Assembly: GCF_002259795.1 (NCBI RefSeq)
Contig: NZ_MWXA01000004.1
Coordinates: 62,001-126,000, forward strand
DNA: 64,000 nucleotides
DNA from: Bifidobacterium aquikefiri
GTDB taxonomy: Bacteria > Actinomycetota > Actinomycetes > Actinomycetales > Bifidobacteriaceae
Direction: 5' to 3'
Within the stretch, counting starts at the first letter, position 1. Every line of letters starts with the position of its first letter. Of this stretch, positions 38,178 through 47,367 are shown in pieces. Under the pieces are notes generated by a model that saw only the letters and a list, made by a program, of their open reading frames with translations, made no database searches and was not told the origin of the DNA. The translations under genes and the position numbers were made by a program.

Positions 38178-38205
38178 AGTATACCGCTGGACTCGACAAC
38201 GTCAA
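38178..38205 (-). promoter_or_regulatory. Candidate promoter of rplM-rpsI
   Basis: On the minus strand, TTGACG (38200-38205) and TATACT (38178-38183) are 16 bp apart. This places the start of transcription about 145 nt before the rplM GTG. The leader between them has no gene. Confidence 0.6.
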
Positions 38206-38225
38206 ACCGCAAAATACCGATGCCG

Positions 38226-40397
38226 TCAGCAATACCGATGCATGATATGTGTCAAGGACTGCAGGCGCTGATGAATGAAGAGCTCCTCAGCTGGAACTCC
38301 ATCGCCATTCGCATCTGCCAGAGGAATGCGCCAGTTGGGATATTCATTGTTGGTTCCGGGCTGATTCTGCGTTCTGCCTTCACCCACTCCATCCGCTATG
38401 GAAACAGCCAAGAGCTTGCATGGTGACGCGCACAAGGCCTTGTATTGACCTTCAACGATTTCCTGCTCGTGCTGAGGAATATCGGCAAGCCACTCACGAT
38501 CGATCCATCCTCCATCAACGAGCTCATTCATCAAGGCGCGTTGTTCGATTCGTGCCGCTGCCATGACCTGATCGAGAGGTTCGTTGAGGAGATGCAATGA
38601 GTTTCGCAACGACACCTGTTCGAACTGCAGATACCCCGATGCTGGAGGCATGTCATGGGTATTGACCGATGCGATCGCATCCGGCGTCCAATCCTCAGGT
38701 TTGATGAATGCTCCATCTCGCTGCTCGAACCATTCCACCACACAGCCCAGAATGCCATGAGACTTCAATGATTCTCTCACATAATCGGGAACGATACCGA
38801 GATCCTCGCCAACGACCACACCATTGGCGCGCTGGGCTTCGATTGCCAGAATACCTAGCATGACACCGGCATCGTATTGAACGTATGCGCCGTCTCTCGC
38901 CCCTCTGCCTGAGGGAATCCACCAGAGTCTGAACAGTCCAAGAACGTGATCGATACGCAGTGCACCTGCATGAGCGAACATATGGTGAAGCATATCCCTA
39001 TAAGCCCTATAGCCTGTCTGCGCAAGGTTGTGAGGCTCAAACGGGGGCTGACTCCAGTTCTGTCCTTGCTGATTGAAGTAATCGGGGGGCGCGCCGACCG
39101 TTGTCCCGCGTGCGTATCGTTCAGGGCTTCCCCACACATCCGAACCCAACGCATGGACTCCAACGGCCAGATCGGCCATGATTCCGATGCGCATGCCGGC
39201 GCTGCGGGCGCTGCTCTGCGCATCGCCGTATTGTTCGTCGGCAATCCATTCAAGCCATTCATAGAAGCTCAGAGTGTCTGGATACTTCGAACATAGATTG
39301 CTCACTTCGGGAGAATCAACGCTGAATGCCTGAATCCAAGAAGAACCGTCGTGGGTTGGTTCACCCCATTTATCGTATGCGAGGCACCACGTTGCATAGG
39401 CAGTCAGTGCCGGATCTCGCTCGGTTCTGAAGGCATCGAACTGCTGTTGACGTTCAAAGCTGCGTCCTGCCTTGAAAATCGTCCATAATGCAGGCATTTT
39501 GGCCCGCCACATGGCGTCTCGGTCCAGTCGTTCCGTATTCGAATTGAGCGAACGAACGGAATCGTGCAGTTGTTTGATTTTGCCTCTTGACTCCTGACCA
39601 AGCAGATTATATTCCTCGATGGATTCAGGGCGAATGTATGTGAAATTCAGAAAGTTGCGCGAAGAGGGCAGATATGGTGAAGGAGTTAGAGGTGCCACGG
39701 GTTCAGAGGCATGAAGCGGATTGATCATCATGAAATCCGCACCGGTCTTGCGCTTTGCGTTTTGCAGAAGTTGGGCCAGGTCTTCATAATCACCAATGCC
39801 CCATGACTCGCTCGAACGGATGGAATACAACTGTGCCATCCACCCCCACGGTCTGGTGAGTTCGAGATCCCTGTCGATTGTAATTCGCTTTGGAGCGCAA
39901 ATCAATGTTGCCTGCGTGCTACGCCTTCCCGCATTCACCGTGAGCGTGTGGTAGCCAACCGGTATGTCAACCGGGAGAATGATGGATGTCTTGGTTATGA
40001 ACGAACCCTGAAATGGGACAGCAGCAGATCCATCTCCTGCATTGACGCGAAGTGAACCGGTGAAGACGCGGCCATCTTCCAAGGTTATGGTGCCAGTCGG
40101 TGATTCCAACAAGGTGGTGTTGACTTGCACGACGCTTTCTGCACCCTGGATGTGCAGGATTGTGGGTGGAATCAGACGAGAATATTCCTGTGCGCGTATG
40201 CGACGCAGCGATTCTCGAATCTTCTCATCGTTCGAGGCATCGTAGCCCATCGATTGAATGATCGATATGAGAACGTCATCAGAAGCTTCATGATAATCAT
40301 GAGTCTGACCGATGTATGAAGTGGAAATGCCAAGACTATTTGCCAACCGAATCAAGGGGCGAGCCAGCCGTGAATCGCTCTCTGTATTGTGCACCAT
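38226..40397 (-). CDS. malQ: 4-alpha-glucanotransferase (amylomaltase, GH77)
   Basis: MalQ moves alpha-1,4-glucan segments between maltooligosaccharides. The 723-residue protein has an N-terminal region of about 170 residues seen in long MalQ forms (GISTSYIGQTHDYHEASDDVL onward). The GH77 barrel follows, with the start block GWMAQLYSIRSSESWGIGDYEDL, nucleophile Asp in ALRIDHVLGLFRLWWIPSG, acid/base Glu in VVGEDLGIVPDYVRESL and third Asp in ASVNTHDMPPASGY. The 250s-type loop segment is present. It is preceded by 97 bp of noncoding sequence and followed by the rplM promoter region. The gene is probably a single unit. Confidence 0.96.
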   Translation of the reverse strand: MVHNTESDSRLARPLIRLANSLGISTSYIGQTHDYHEASDDVLISIIQSMGYDASNDEKIRESLRRIRAQEYSRLIPPTILHIQGAESVVQVNTTLLESPTGTITLEDGRVFTGSLRVNAGDGSAAVPFQGSFITKTSIILPVDIPVGYHTLTVNAGRRSTQATLICAPKRITIDRDLELTRPWGWMAQLYSIRSSESWGIGDYEDLAQLLQNAKRKTGADFMMINPLHASEPVAPLTPSPYLPSSRNFLNFTYIRPESIEEYNLLGQESRGKIKQLHDSVRSLNSNTERLDRDAMWRAKMPALWTIFKAGRSFERQQQFDAFRTERDPALTAYATWCLAYDKWGEPTHDGSSWIQAFSVDSPEVSNLCSKYPDTLSFYEWLEWIADEQYGDAQSSARSAGMRIGIMADLAVGVHALGSDVWGSPERYARGTTVGAPPDYFNQQGQNWSQPPFEPHNLAQTGYRAYRDMLHHMFAHAGALRIDHVLGLFRLWWIPSGRGARDGAYVQYDAGVMLGILAIEAQRANGVVVGEDLGIVPDYVRESLKSHGILGCVVEWFEQRDGAFIKPEDWTPDAIASVNTHDMPPASGYLQFEQVSLRNSLHLLNEPLDQVMAAARIEQRALMNELVDGGWIDREWLADIPQHEQEIVEGQYKALCASPCKLLAVSIADGVGEGRTQNQPGTNNEYPNWRIPLADANGDGVPAEELFIHQRLQSLTHIMHRYC

Positions 40398-40494
40398 GAC
40401 AACCAGTCTAAAACGATATTCTTACAGTCATCACCATAGGTTGTAAATTTTGTGGATTTATATAGATTTCACCTGTCGCTGGACATACGTGAGA

Positions 40495-41148
40495 TCACTG
40501 TTGAACCTGATCTGGATCCTGTGATCTCTGCTGCAATGCGTGCTGGGCTGCGTGCATCACATCAGGCTGGGAATCCTTGGCGAGAGTCTGCAAGGTTTCC
40601 AGATCCGTTCGTGAATTGAGCGCCACGGCCTGACGCACCATTGTGGCTAGAATCACTGGCGCGTCTTGCTCGTTCACCGTACCCAGACTTGCAAGGTAGG
40701 CGAGGGTCGGGGCATCGGTACCTTCGGTCTGCGCTCCTTCGAGACGAATGCGCCAAGAGGCCTGAGGATTCTGCAGGGCAGCGGCACGGACCTGTGCATC
40801 GTCATCCTTGGCAAGTCTGCCAACGAGCCAGTTCTTATCTGAGACATTTCCAGCGACTCCTGCACGAACACTCGGCTCTGCATCGCCAGAAAGTTTGACC
40901 AGAACATTTGGGAACGGCATCTTCTCGGCAAGAAACACTCGATCCTCAACAGGAGTGTGGGAATTGCCGGCGACAGCCTCCAGGAGTGCCGTAGAACGCG
41001 AGAATGCTGCCTGATCGGTACTGTCAGGGAGCGGCGCACGAGCCACTTCGCTCAGTTCGGCTGTATCGGTCGAATGACGCAGACGCTCATATGAAACATT
41101 GAGAGTCTCTCCAATATTGTCGTTCTGCTGTGGTTCTTCGTCCGTCAT
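40495..41148 (-). CDS. HEAT/LRV-like repeat protein of unknown function
   Basis: I do not recognise a specific family for this 217-residue acidic protein. It contains helical repeats of about 23-25 residues, for example MPFPNVLVKLSGDAEPSVRAGVAGN, WLVGRLAKDDDAQVRAAALQNP and DLETLQTLAKDSQPDVMHAAQHAL. The repeated D-x-x-VR-A-A pattern is typical of HEAT or leucine-rich-variant repeats used for protein binding. No signal peptide or membrane segment is seen. It ends with a Gln/Asp-rich tail. It lies between yigZ and malQ, in the same direction as both, 76 bp from yigZ. Confidence 0.65.
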   Translation of the reverse strand: MTDEEPQQNDNIGETLNVSYERLRHSTDTAELSEVARAPLPDSTDQAAFSRSTALLEAVAGNSHTPVEDRVFLAEKMPFPNVLVKLSGDAEPSVRAGVAGNVSDKNWLVGRLAKDDDAQVRAAALQNPQASWRIRLEGAQTEGTDAPTLAYLASLGTVNEQDAPVILATMVRQAVALNSRTDLETLQTLAKDSQPDVMHAAQHALQQRSQDPDQVQQ

Positions 41149-41224
41149 GCTAGCCAGCTTAATGAGAGCGCCTGATTTATATGCTGATTCGCATGCCTCT
41201 CACAGTCTGTGTCAGCGTTCAATT

Positions 41225-41878
41225 TCAATGCGACAGTGCAAGAATGCTGCGCTGAAGACCCTCCTCATGCAGCTGAATGTCGCCACTGAGCCCATCAACG
41301 ATGCGAGTCTTGAAAGATCGGGCATTTACAGCGGGAATATCAGCGATAAGAACAACGTTCTGGGTATATTGTGTGTCCACTATAGACCCGTTGTTCAACG
41401 CGATCGCCCGTTTGCACAGACTCAGCTGTGGATAGCTGATGATGAGTGTGAATCGAGCGCACATGATGGTTTTGCCGTATTGCGCGACGTCCAGAGCTGT
41501 AGCTGCCGCGCTTGCATAGGCACGCGTCAAACCTCCCGCACCAAGCAGAACACCTCCAAAGTAGCGGGTGACGGTTATCGCGCAATCCGCTACCGAACGA
41601 TGCCGCAGGAGCTCGAGAATGGGTTTCCCGGCAGTGCCGGCCGGTTCACCGTCGTCACTCATGCGTTCTGCTGCAACATCGTTTGCATCAAGATACAAGG
41701 CGGCAAATGCGATGTGTCGCGCCTTTGGATGCTGCAATCTGATGCGGGCGACAAACTCCACCGCATCATTCACCTGATCGATATGGCAAGCATCCGCGAT
41801 GAATCGTGAGCGCTTCTCTTCGAAGACCCCATGTGCGGCTGTTTCCTGGGTATTGAGAATGGTGAGTGAATCCTGCAT
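41225..41878 (-). CDS. yigZ: YigZ/IMPACT family protein
   Basis: The 217-residue protein matches the UPF0029 (IMPACT) fold: FEEKRSRFIADACHIDQV, HPKARHIAFAALYL, RMSDDGEPAGTAGKPIL and VTRYFGGVLLGAGGLTRAY. Bacterial members have no settled function; the eukaryotic relative inhibits Gcn2 signalling through translation-associated binding. The ATG at 41878 overlaps the stop of the upstream dehydrogenase gene as TGATG, so expression is coupled; a GTG one codon earlier is also possible. The C-terminal domain (residues 140 onward) is the usual DUF1949-like part. Confidence 0.9.
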   Translation of the reverse strand: MQDSLTILNTQETAAHGVFEEKRSRFIADACHIDQVNDAVEFVARIRLQHPKARHIAFAALYLDANDVAAERMSDDGEPAGTAGKPILELLRHRSVADCAITVTRYFGGVLLGAGGLTRAYASAAATALDVAQYGKTIMCARFTLIISYPQLSLCKRAIALNNGSIVDTQYTQNVVLIADIPAVNARSFKTRIVDGLSGDIQLHEEGLQRSILALSH

Positions 41879-42870
41879 CACACAACAACATTAGTGGCTT
41901 TTCCAGCATAGAAGTCACGAATCGAATCCACACACTGACGGACCGCATTATGCACGGCCTGATCGGTGCACCATGCGGCATGTGGCGTGAGGATGGTATT
42001 CGGCACAACACGAAGTGGATCCACCTCAGGCATCGGCTCTGTATCGAACACATCAAGCCCGGCAAAGATGTCACCCTTTTCGAGACGGTGCGCGAGAGCA
42101 CCCTTTTCAATCAATTCAGCACGCGCCGTATTGATAACGATGGCACCCTTGCGCAAGGCAGCCAGATCGTCGGCTGTGACGATTCCCTTGGTGTGCCTGT
42201 TGTATGCCAGATGAAAGCTTACCACGTCTGAAGACTCGAAAAGATCGTGAATGCTTTCTACTGACGCAGCTTGAATCTGTTGCATTTCCTCAACATGAGG
42301 ATGGTGTGACCAGACCTTGACATGCATGCCAAATCCGTGTGCAATTCGAGCTACCCATTGGCCAATGCCGCCGAAACCAACGATTCCCATCGTCTTTCCA
42401 TAGAGTTCTGTACCATTGAGGGGTTGCCATTCGCCTTCGTGCATATCAGCGTTCATTTCGCCGACTCGACGAGTGATTTCCATGAGCAAGGCAATTGCGT
42501 GCTCTGCGACTGCCGCGTCACCGTAATGAACGATGTTGCAGATGCGTATTCCATATTCATGAGCTTTTTCGAGGTTGACATAATTGTCAACGCCTGTGCC
42601 GCCAAAGGCTATGCAACGCACCGTTTGGCTCATTGTCTTCAGCAGATCGTCACTGACATGGAAACCGACGACTATCACCGAGTCAGCGCCTTTCATTCTG
42701 CGAGCCAGAATATCCTCATCCAGCATGGTATCAGTGAAGAGACGAACGCGGCAGAGACCATCGAATTCAGGAAGCAATGCTCTGAACGCCTTTACCATAA
42801 CAGGTACACAGTTCGGAATAACGAGTAGGGGCAGACCTTCGCGTGAAGGCGTAGTTTCGATAACACTCAT
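41878..42870 (-). CDS. D-2-hydroxyacid dehydrogenase, NAD(P)-binding
   Basis: The 330-residue protein has the two-domain layout of the D-isomer-specific 2-hydroxyacid dehydrogenases. The Rossmann motif reads TMGIVGFGGIGQWVAR. The catalytic set is Arg in INTARAELIEKGAL, Glu in LDVFDTEPMPEVDPL and His in LTPHAAWCTDQAV. The hinge reads CIAFGGTGVDNYVNL. The substrate (phosphoglycerate, lactate, glyoxylate or another 2-oxoacid) cannot be fixed from sequence; there is no ACT or other regulatory domain, so it is not a typical SerA. It overlaps yigZ. Confidence 0.9.
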   Translation of the reverse strand: MSVIETTPSREGLPLLVIPNCVPVMVKAFRALLPEFDGLCRVRLFTDTMLDEDILARRMKGADSVIVVGFHVSDDLLKTMSQTVRCIAFGGTGVDNYVNLEKAHEYGIRICNIVHYGDAAVAEHAIALLMEITRRVGEMNADMHEGEWQPLNGTELYGKTMGIVGFGGIGQWVARIAHGFGMHVKVWSHHPHVEEMQQIQAASVESIHDLFESSDVVSFHLAYNRHTKGIVTADDLAALRKGAIVINTARAELIEKGALAHRLEKGDIFAGLDVFDTEPMPEVDPLRVVPNTILTPHAAWCTDQAVHNAVRQCVDSIRDFYAGKATNVVV

Positions 42871-42995
42871 GCTGTCAAGGATAGAACCGGAGCATTACAG
42901 GCCAGATAACGGCTCTGCCATTCACGCTTTGAGAGAACATGGTCGCCATGTGGGTGAGATTGCGAGTGACAAGCGGCGTCGAAAAATCGAAATTG

Positions 42996-43101
42996 CGAGT
43001 TTTGTGGCAATTCCAAAGTATCTGGCTGCATTTACCGTCCATTTGGACCATTCTTCCGTCGATTTTGAACAAGGATACTGAACAATTGCCACAAAAACTC
43101 G
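42996..43101. repeat. MITE-like inverted-repeat element, copy 3
   Basis: The ends cgagttttgtggcaatt (42996-43012) and aattgccacaaaaactcg (43084-43101) are inverted copies apart from one extra A in the right end. It lies in the 261-bp gap between the dehydrogenase start and the capA-like stop, downstream of the latter. It has the same terminal sequence as the copies at 18427 and 33088. Confidence 0.82.
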
Positions 43102-43131
43102 AAATTCGCTCCATCAAGTTTCCCTGCCTCG

Positions 43132-44484
43132 TCAGCGGGCTTGGGGTTGTGTCGATTCCGTGGACAAATCCCATTCCCTGACAACCCCGGCATCGGCTCC
43201 CATCGAATATATGACATTCGAAATGCGTTGTCGTATCTGCTGATCTTGCGTCGGATTGGCACATGTGTTGTTTGACGACAGCGGGCACCATTGATACATG
43301 TTGCCTTTCATGTTGGAGGTTGCAACCCAGTCAATGCGATTGACCTTCCAGGAGCCGGCTACACCTTTGTTGCCTGCGAACTGAATTCGCGCTGTCACTC
43401 CCTGGTTATTGACGATTCGTTCCGAGGGGGCGCTGACTGTTATGGCATTGCCCAAGCCATATATGATCCAGGTTCCGTTGTAATTTTCGATAGGCTGGGC
43501 ACAATGGCACCCTGCCCCATATATCACGTCAAATTTTCCGGTATCCGCCAAGGCATGGGCCTCTGCCTTCTGCCATGAATCTGCATGATCCAGATATTCC
43601 TGAACGGAATGCATCGCCATCGCAACCACATCGGCACCTTCGCTTCGTACCGTGTCGGCCTTGGCAACTGCCCTGTCGATATCCGCCTGATGGAGAGGAT
43701 CTCCAAAATCACGCAGACGATCAACGCGCCAATCAAAGTCAGGAATCATGGCATTGAGCGACACCGTTCCCGTTACCAAGCCAAGCTTGCCACCCCCGGT
43801 AGGCGAATCGATAACGAGTGGCTTCTCGGCATCTGCCTCGGATACATATGATCCTATTTGAGCAATGCCATGGCTGATCAGTTCATCGTTGAGCCGACGT
43901 ATGCCCTCTGCTCCCTGATCCCATGAATGATTTGTGGCGTGGGTGCATGCCCTGTAGCCCACCTTGGCAACCGAGTCGACTACCTCCGGTGGAATGGCAA
44001 AAACCGGATATCCGGCATAAGGGCCACCGCGCTTGGCTATCGGTGTCTCGAATTCGCATATAGCCAGATCGGATGCCTTGATATAGTCTGCCATGGGCGC
44101 GAACAGCGAGGTGAAATCGAATGCGGAACCATCCTGTGCAGCGGTGTTCGTTCCCTCGAAATGTTGCCACAACGTTGGATGGAACAGCAGATCCCCATTG
44201 ACGAGTATCGATATACAGTCCTGATCGGGACAATCAGGTGCTTTGCCATGGTGACTGATCACAGGGTCGGGCACTCCCGATTGCCTCGTTATGGCATCAT
44301 GAGCAATCACATCGGAACCGCTCGGAGTCAAGGTCTTGTTGTCCATTATTCGAGACGAGATCATCCAGATTGCAAGTATCGCGAACAGGGCAACGAGCAT
44401 CAACAGGATTGGTGAAAGAGCCTGAAGATATCCACGCCTGCGCCGTCTATTATCGAGGTGCTGTGGTCTTTGCCGTCGATTCAT
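43132..44484 (-). CDS. CapA family (poly-gamma-glutamate synthesis type) metallophosphatase-like protein
   Basis: The 450-residue protein begins with a very basic stretch (MNRRQRPQHLDNRRRRRGY) and a membrane anchor at about residues 22-46, so the rest should face outside. The CapA fold is seen in ILVNGDLLFHPTLW, YIKASDLAICEFETPIAKRG, VGYRACTHATNHSWDQGAEGIRRLNDEL, VVAMAMHSVQEYLDH and DVIYGAGCHCAQPIENYNGTWIIYGLGNA. In other bacteria CapA works with CapB/C in making gamma-glutamyl capsule, but no CapB or CapC gene is nearby here. The function in this organism is open. No clear RBS precedes the ATG at 44484. Confidence 0.88.
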   Translation of the reverse strand: MNRRQRPQHLDNRRRRRGYLQALSPILLMLVALFAILAIWMISSRIMDNKTLTPSGSDVIAHDAITRQSGVPDPVISHHGKAPDCPDQDCISILVNGDLLFHPTLWQHFEGTNTAAQDGSAFDFTSLFAPMADYIKASDLAICEFETPIAKRGGPYAGYPVFAIPPEVVDSVAKVGYRACTHATNHSWDQGAEGIRRLNDELISHGIAQIGSYVSEADAEKPLVIDSPTGGGKLGLVTGTVSLNAMIPDFDWRVDRLRDFGDPLHQADIDRAVAKADTVRSEGADVVAMAMHSVQEYLDHADSWQKAEAHALADTGKFDVIYGAGCHCAQPIENYNGTWIIYGLGNAITVSAPSERIVNNQGVTARIQFAGNKGVAGSWKVNRIDWVATSNMKGNMYQWCPLSSNNTCANPTQDQQIRQRISNVIYSMGADAGVVREWDLSTESTQPQAR

Positions 44485-44811
44485 AACGAGGAACTGCCCA
44501 TCTTCTCTTCGGGTAATGCGGGTTGTGGTGGCATCTCTTCTCTCAACAGTTTCGCATATGTTACAAAACTTATCGAGTACTGTCCAAGGATGCTTCTTTT
44601 GAGCAGAGCGCGGGACTTATACAACTTCACAACAACAGTTTTTACAAAAAATGAAAAAATGAACAGAATGTGAAATGCCGATATTGATGTAGTAGATTTG
44701 CCTCGAGGGAACGGAAGGACAATGGCGTACCTTTCGAGCCCCCTACTATCCGGACTCCCCTTGCTTTTGAGTGGAAGCACCGATACAGCGCAGGATTCTT
44801 CACTTGGAGCG
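44485..44811. other. 327-bp intergenic region upstream of the capA-like gene
   Basis: This is an A/T-rich stretch (notably 44630-44660) that probably carries the promoter of the capA-like gene. A minus-strand frame of 114 codons spans it and ends in an ATGA overlap with that gene. It lacks a recognisable domain or RBS, so I do not call it a gene. Confidence 0.5.
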
Positions 44812-45516
44812 TTATATTGCCGCATTCAAGGACTCAAGCTGTGCCCGCACCTTGTGCAGCTTGGCATATATCTCGTTGCGCTGGGTGGGATTCTTTGCTC
44901 GGGCATGATCCTTGGTGAGTTTGGCCTCAAGATTGTGCAGTTCCGAGAGCGATTGAGACCGCGCAATGCGTGCATCAAGATTTTCTGGATTGGATGTATT
45001 CAGAATTGCCTGGGAATTGAAGCTTTCCCATACCTCTTCGATCTTCGTTCCACAGATTTTCAAGGTGAGATCCTGCGCCTTGTGCCATTGCCCAACGAAA
45101 ATCGTGTTCTGTTGCACGTGACCTGCCCTTACTGGCAGTGCCCTTCGCACAGCCAAGGCACACTCATCACCTTGATCACCGCTCCTAATGCATATGAACA
45201 GTATGCCTGATGGACGCAGTTTCGCGATATGTTCGAGTGCATCGACGGGAACTTCGGACGCATTGAGCGCAACGGCAACAATCAGAATCTCCTTGAGCTT
45301 TCCCTCGGCAGGGAGTTTCATGTTGGATGAGTTGACGACACCAAGCACCGCAATTTCGCTGATATCATTGACAAATCGCCGTTTGAGCCCTGAAGACACC
45401 GGAACTTTCGTGTAGAACATCTGTTTCGGCAGAATTCCTTTACCCTCAGGCATCGCCGCCTGCTGAGGCAATCCAAGAGTCAACGCAGAAACTGAAGCAC
45501 ACTTTGCAACTGCCAT
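44812..45516 (-). CDS. DUF4391 domain-containing protein (orphan)
   Basis: The 234-residue protein resembles DUF4391 proteins. Its N-terminal half reads ILPKQMFYTKVPVSSGLKRRFVNDISEIAVLGVVN, followed by an IQ/VxEI-like strand and a conserved LKEILIVAVAL segment. The C-terminal end is a helical, probably coiled-coil stretch (LSELHNLEAKLTKDHARAKN onward). In other genomes DUF4391 genes often sit beside a helicase and an adenine methyltransferase, as in type III restriction-modification-like loci. Neither partner is present here: the neighbours are the capA-like gene and an AGE-family gene. It may be an orphan or the remainder of a lost defence locus. The start at 45516 has AGGTGG close upstream. 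The family call is from memory of the domain and is moderately certain. Confidence 0.6.
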   Translation of the reverse strand: MAVAKCASVSALTLGLPQQAAMPEGKGILPKQMFYTKVPVSSGLKRRFVNDISEIAVLGVVNSSNMKLPAEGKLKEILIVAVALNASEVPVDALEHIAKLRPSGILFICIRSGDQGDECALAVRRALPVRAGHVQQNTIFVGQWHKAQDLTLKICGTKIEEVWESFNSQAILNTSNPENLDARIARSQSLSELHNLEAKLTKDHARAKNPTQRNEIYAKLHKVRAQLESLNAAI

Positions 45517-45710
45517 GGTCCACCTATTCTCGTTCGTGACTTGCGAAGGATGCGCAAGATGTTATTCCATACTACTTGCCGAGCAAAGATTTTCCATGAA
45601 CCGCCGCTGCTGTGAGAGATGCTGTTGCAAGAGACATCGTTGCAAGAAAGCAGCATGATTGAAAGCCTTAATCATACATACGGGAAGGCTATCTTGCAGT
45701 CTCGTCGAGA

Positions 45711-45750
45711 AGCGAAGTGGAGTCAGCTCGATAATGATCTCCACTTCGCT
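45711..45750 (-). terminator. Hairpin downstream of the AGE-family gene
   Basis: A perfect 12-bp inverted repeat (agcgaagtggag / ctccacttcgct) with a 16-nt loop lies 9 bp after the stop of the AGE-family gene. It lacks a U-tract. The remaining 190 bp of the gap to the DUF4391 start hold no gene. Confidence 0.6.
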
Positions 45751-45759
45751 CGGCTTTCG

Positions 45760-47124
45760 TTACATGCATGTCAGAATCGACCACGCGACGCTGGCGGGGA
45801 AACGACCGGCATCATAGCGCAGCTGCCTGGCCGCAGCCGAGCCGCCACGCTCCGCCGCGATGCCGTCCTCACGTTCTTTGAGCGCAGGAGCCACGGAAAC
45901 CGACGGCGTCAGCAGCGGAATCAGCGTGCACTGAAGTGCGTGGTACAGATCGGACTTGCCCGGCCAAACCGTTGCAATAACCCTGTTATCGCAATCAAGC
46001 TGATGAAACCACGAACCATGATCATGGTCAATCAGATATTCATCGATATACGCCCAGAAGCGGCTGTACCACTGCGCATACTCCTGTTTCTGCGTGACGG
46101 CAAACAGTGTCGCTGAAGTATTCACCGCCTCAGCCAAGGTCCAGTGCATGCGATCGGTAACAACCGGCTTTCCAGCCCAGTCGGTCGTGTACGCCAGGCC
46201 ATCCCGACCACCTGGAGTGGTGGCCCAGCCATCCTCGACCGCGCGCCTGAACAGTGCCTCGGCAGCCTCGACCAGACGATCTCTCTCTGCCTTGTCAAGA
46301 CTGGAATCGCTCAACGCATACTGGGTGATGAGACGAGCCCATTCGATGCCATGACCAGGAGTTGCCCCATACGGCTTGAACTGATCGTCCTTCTTGTCTG
46401 CGTTGAACTCAAGATCCGGAACCCAGTCAGCGGTGAAATGCTCGGGAATACGCCATTCGTTACGCTCGGACCATCCAACGACGTGACGCACGATCCGACC
46501 TGCGCGCCTCCGCCAGGTCTCGTCCTCAAGCACGTCGGCCAAGGCAAGAAACGCCTCGGTCGTATGCATGTTCGCATTCACCCCGCGATAAGGATCAAGC
46601 TCCGTGAACTCTGTGTTCCACGTATCTACGGCAAGTCCTGCTTCATCATCCCAGAAATGCGTGAGGAATGTTGCCGTCGCCTCATCCAACAGTTCCCTCG
46701 CACCGGGACGACCGATCAAGGTGGCCGAAGCACTGGCCAGCATGACGAACGCATGCGTATAGCAAACCTTGCCCGGCTCGGGCGTACCGTCTTCGCTGAC
46801 GGACGGATACCAACCCCCATTCCTGTCATCATGAAGGATGCCTTTCAGCCCCCTGAGCGCCGCGTCAACAAGCTCCGTCGAACCCTCGTGCCCTGCTATT
46901 GCTCCCAGCGAGTACACATGAGTCATACGACACGTTATCCAGGTCTGAATCCCCTCGCTGGGATCAGGCTCGCCCACATCATCCAGCCAATACGAACCAC
47001 CCTGCGGCGCAGGGAAACGATGGCCGAACCCAAGAAGGTCATCACGAACCTTCCCCAGAAACTCACGATTCTCATCAGTACCCAGAACATAGGCACCAGC
47101 ATTGGCCTGCTTACTCAACGACAT
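45760..47124 (-). CDS. AGE family epimerase/isomerase (YihS/mannose isomerase-like)
   Basis: The 454-residue protein has the (alpha/alpha)6-barrel pattern of N-acylglucosamine 2-epimerases. Family residues are seen in MTHVYSLG, NANMHTTEAFLALAD, PGHGIEWARLI, RMHWTLAEAVN and SDLYHALQCTLIPLL. The last four resemble YihS-type aldose-ketose isomerases more than cellobiose 2-epimerases. The likely reaction is interconversion of mannose and fructose (or another 2-epimer pair), but the substrate is not fixed by sequence. I chose the ATG at 47124 with GGGAG six bases upstream. It is divergent from lacI and the GH130 operon, which suggests a shared sugar pathway. A possible operator-like sequence, caaaaccgtttca, lies near 47154-47166 in its 5' region. 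Confidence 0.85.
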   Translation of the reverse strand: MSLSKQANAGAYVLGTDENREFLGKVRDDLLGFGHRFPAPQGGSYWLDDVGEPDPSEGIQTWITCRMTHVYSLGAIAGHEGSTELVDAALRGLKGILHDDRNGGWYPSVSEDGTPEPGKVCYTHAFVMLASASATLIGRPGARELLDEATATFLTHFWDDEAGLAVDTWNTEFTELDPYRGVNANMHTTEAFLALADVLEDETWRRRAGRIVRHVVGWSERNEWRIPEHFTADWVPDLEFNADKKDDQFKPYGATPGHGIEWARLITQYALSDSSLDKAERDRLVEAAEALFRRAVEDGWATTPGGRDGLAYTTDWAGKPVVTDRMHWTLAEAVNTSATLFAVTQKQEYAQWYSRFWAYIDEYLIDHDHGSWFHQLDCDNRVIATVWPGKSDLYHALQCTLIPLLTPSVSVAPALKEREDGIAAERGGSAAARQLRYDAGRFPASVAWSILTCM

Positions 47125-47326
47125 TGTTGCTCCCTTCAATACACCAACAGCTGCAAAACCGTTTCATTCGATTGCAGTTGCCAACCAACTTTCTGCAGAC
47201 CACACACGAGACTTTGAAAAATCACCGTATGGTCTCACCTGACATCATTATCGAGGTTCGGTGTCACGAACGTACGTGGTGGAAAACAGCCTACAACATG
47301 CTGGAAAACAAAGACAGTGGAGTGTC

Positions 47327-47342
47327 GTCAAAGCGGTTTGAC
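47327..47342. promoter_or_regulatory. LacI-type operator 1
   Basis: The sequence gtcaaagcggtttgac is a near-perfect palindrome with a central CG, the form bound by LacI-family repressors. An identical 16-mer starts 25 bp downstream. It sits in the 315-bp divergent region between the AGE-family gene and lacI, which holds no other gene. Confidence 0.75.
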
Positions 47343-47351
47343 ACGCCGATC

Positions 47352-47367
47352 GTCAAAGCGGTTTGAC
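47352..47367. promoter_or_regulatory. LacI-type operator 2
   Basis: It is an exact second copy of gtcaaagcggtttgac. It overlaps the -35 element of the candidate lacI promoter, so binding should block that promoter. Confidence 0.78.

Noticed and set aside
44481-44825. Minus-strand 114-codon frame ending in an ATGA overlap with the capA-like gene
   Set aside because: It crosses an A/T-rich region likely to be the promoter, overlaps the end of the DUF4391 gene, has no RBS and shows no domain.
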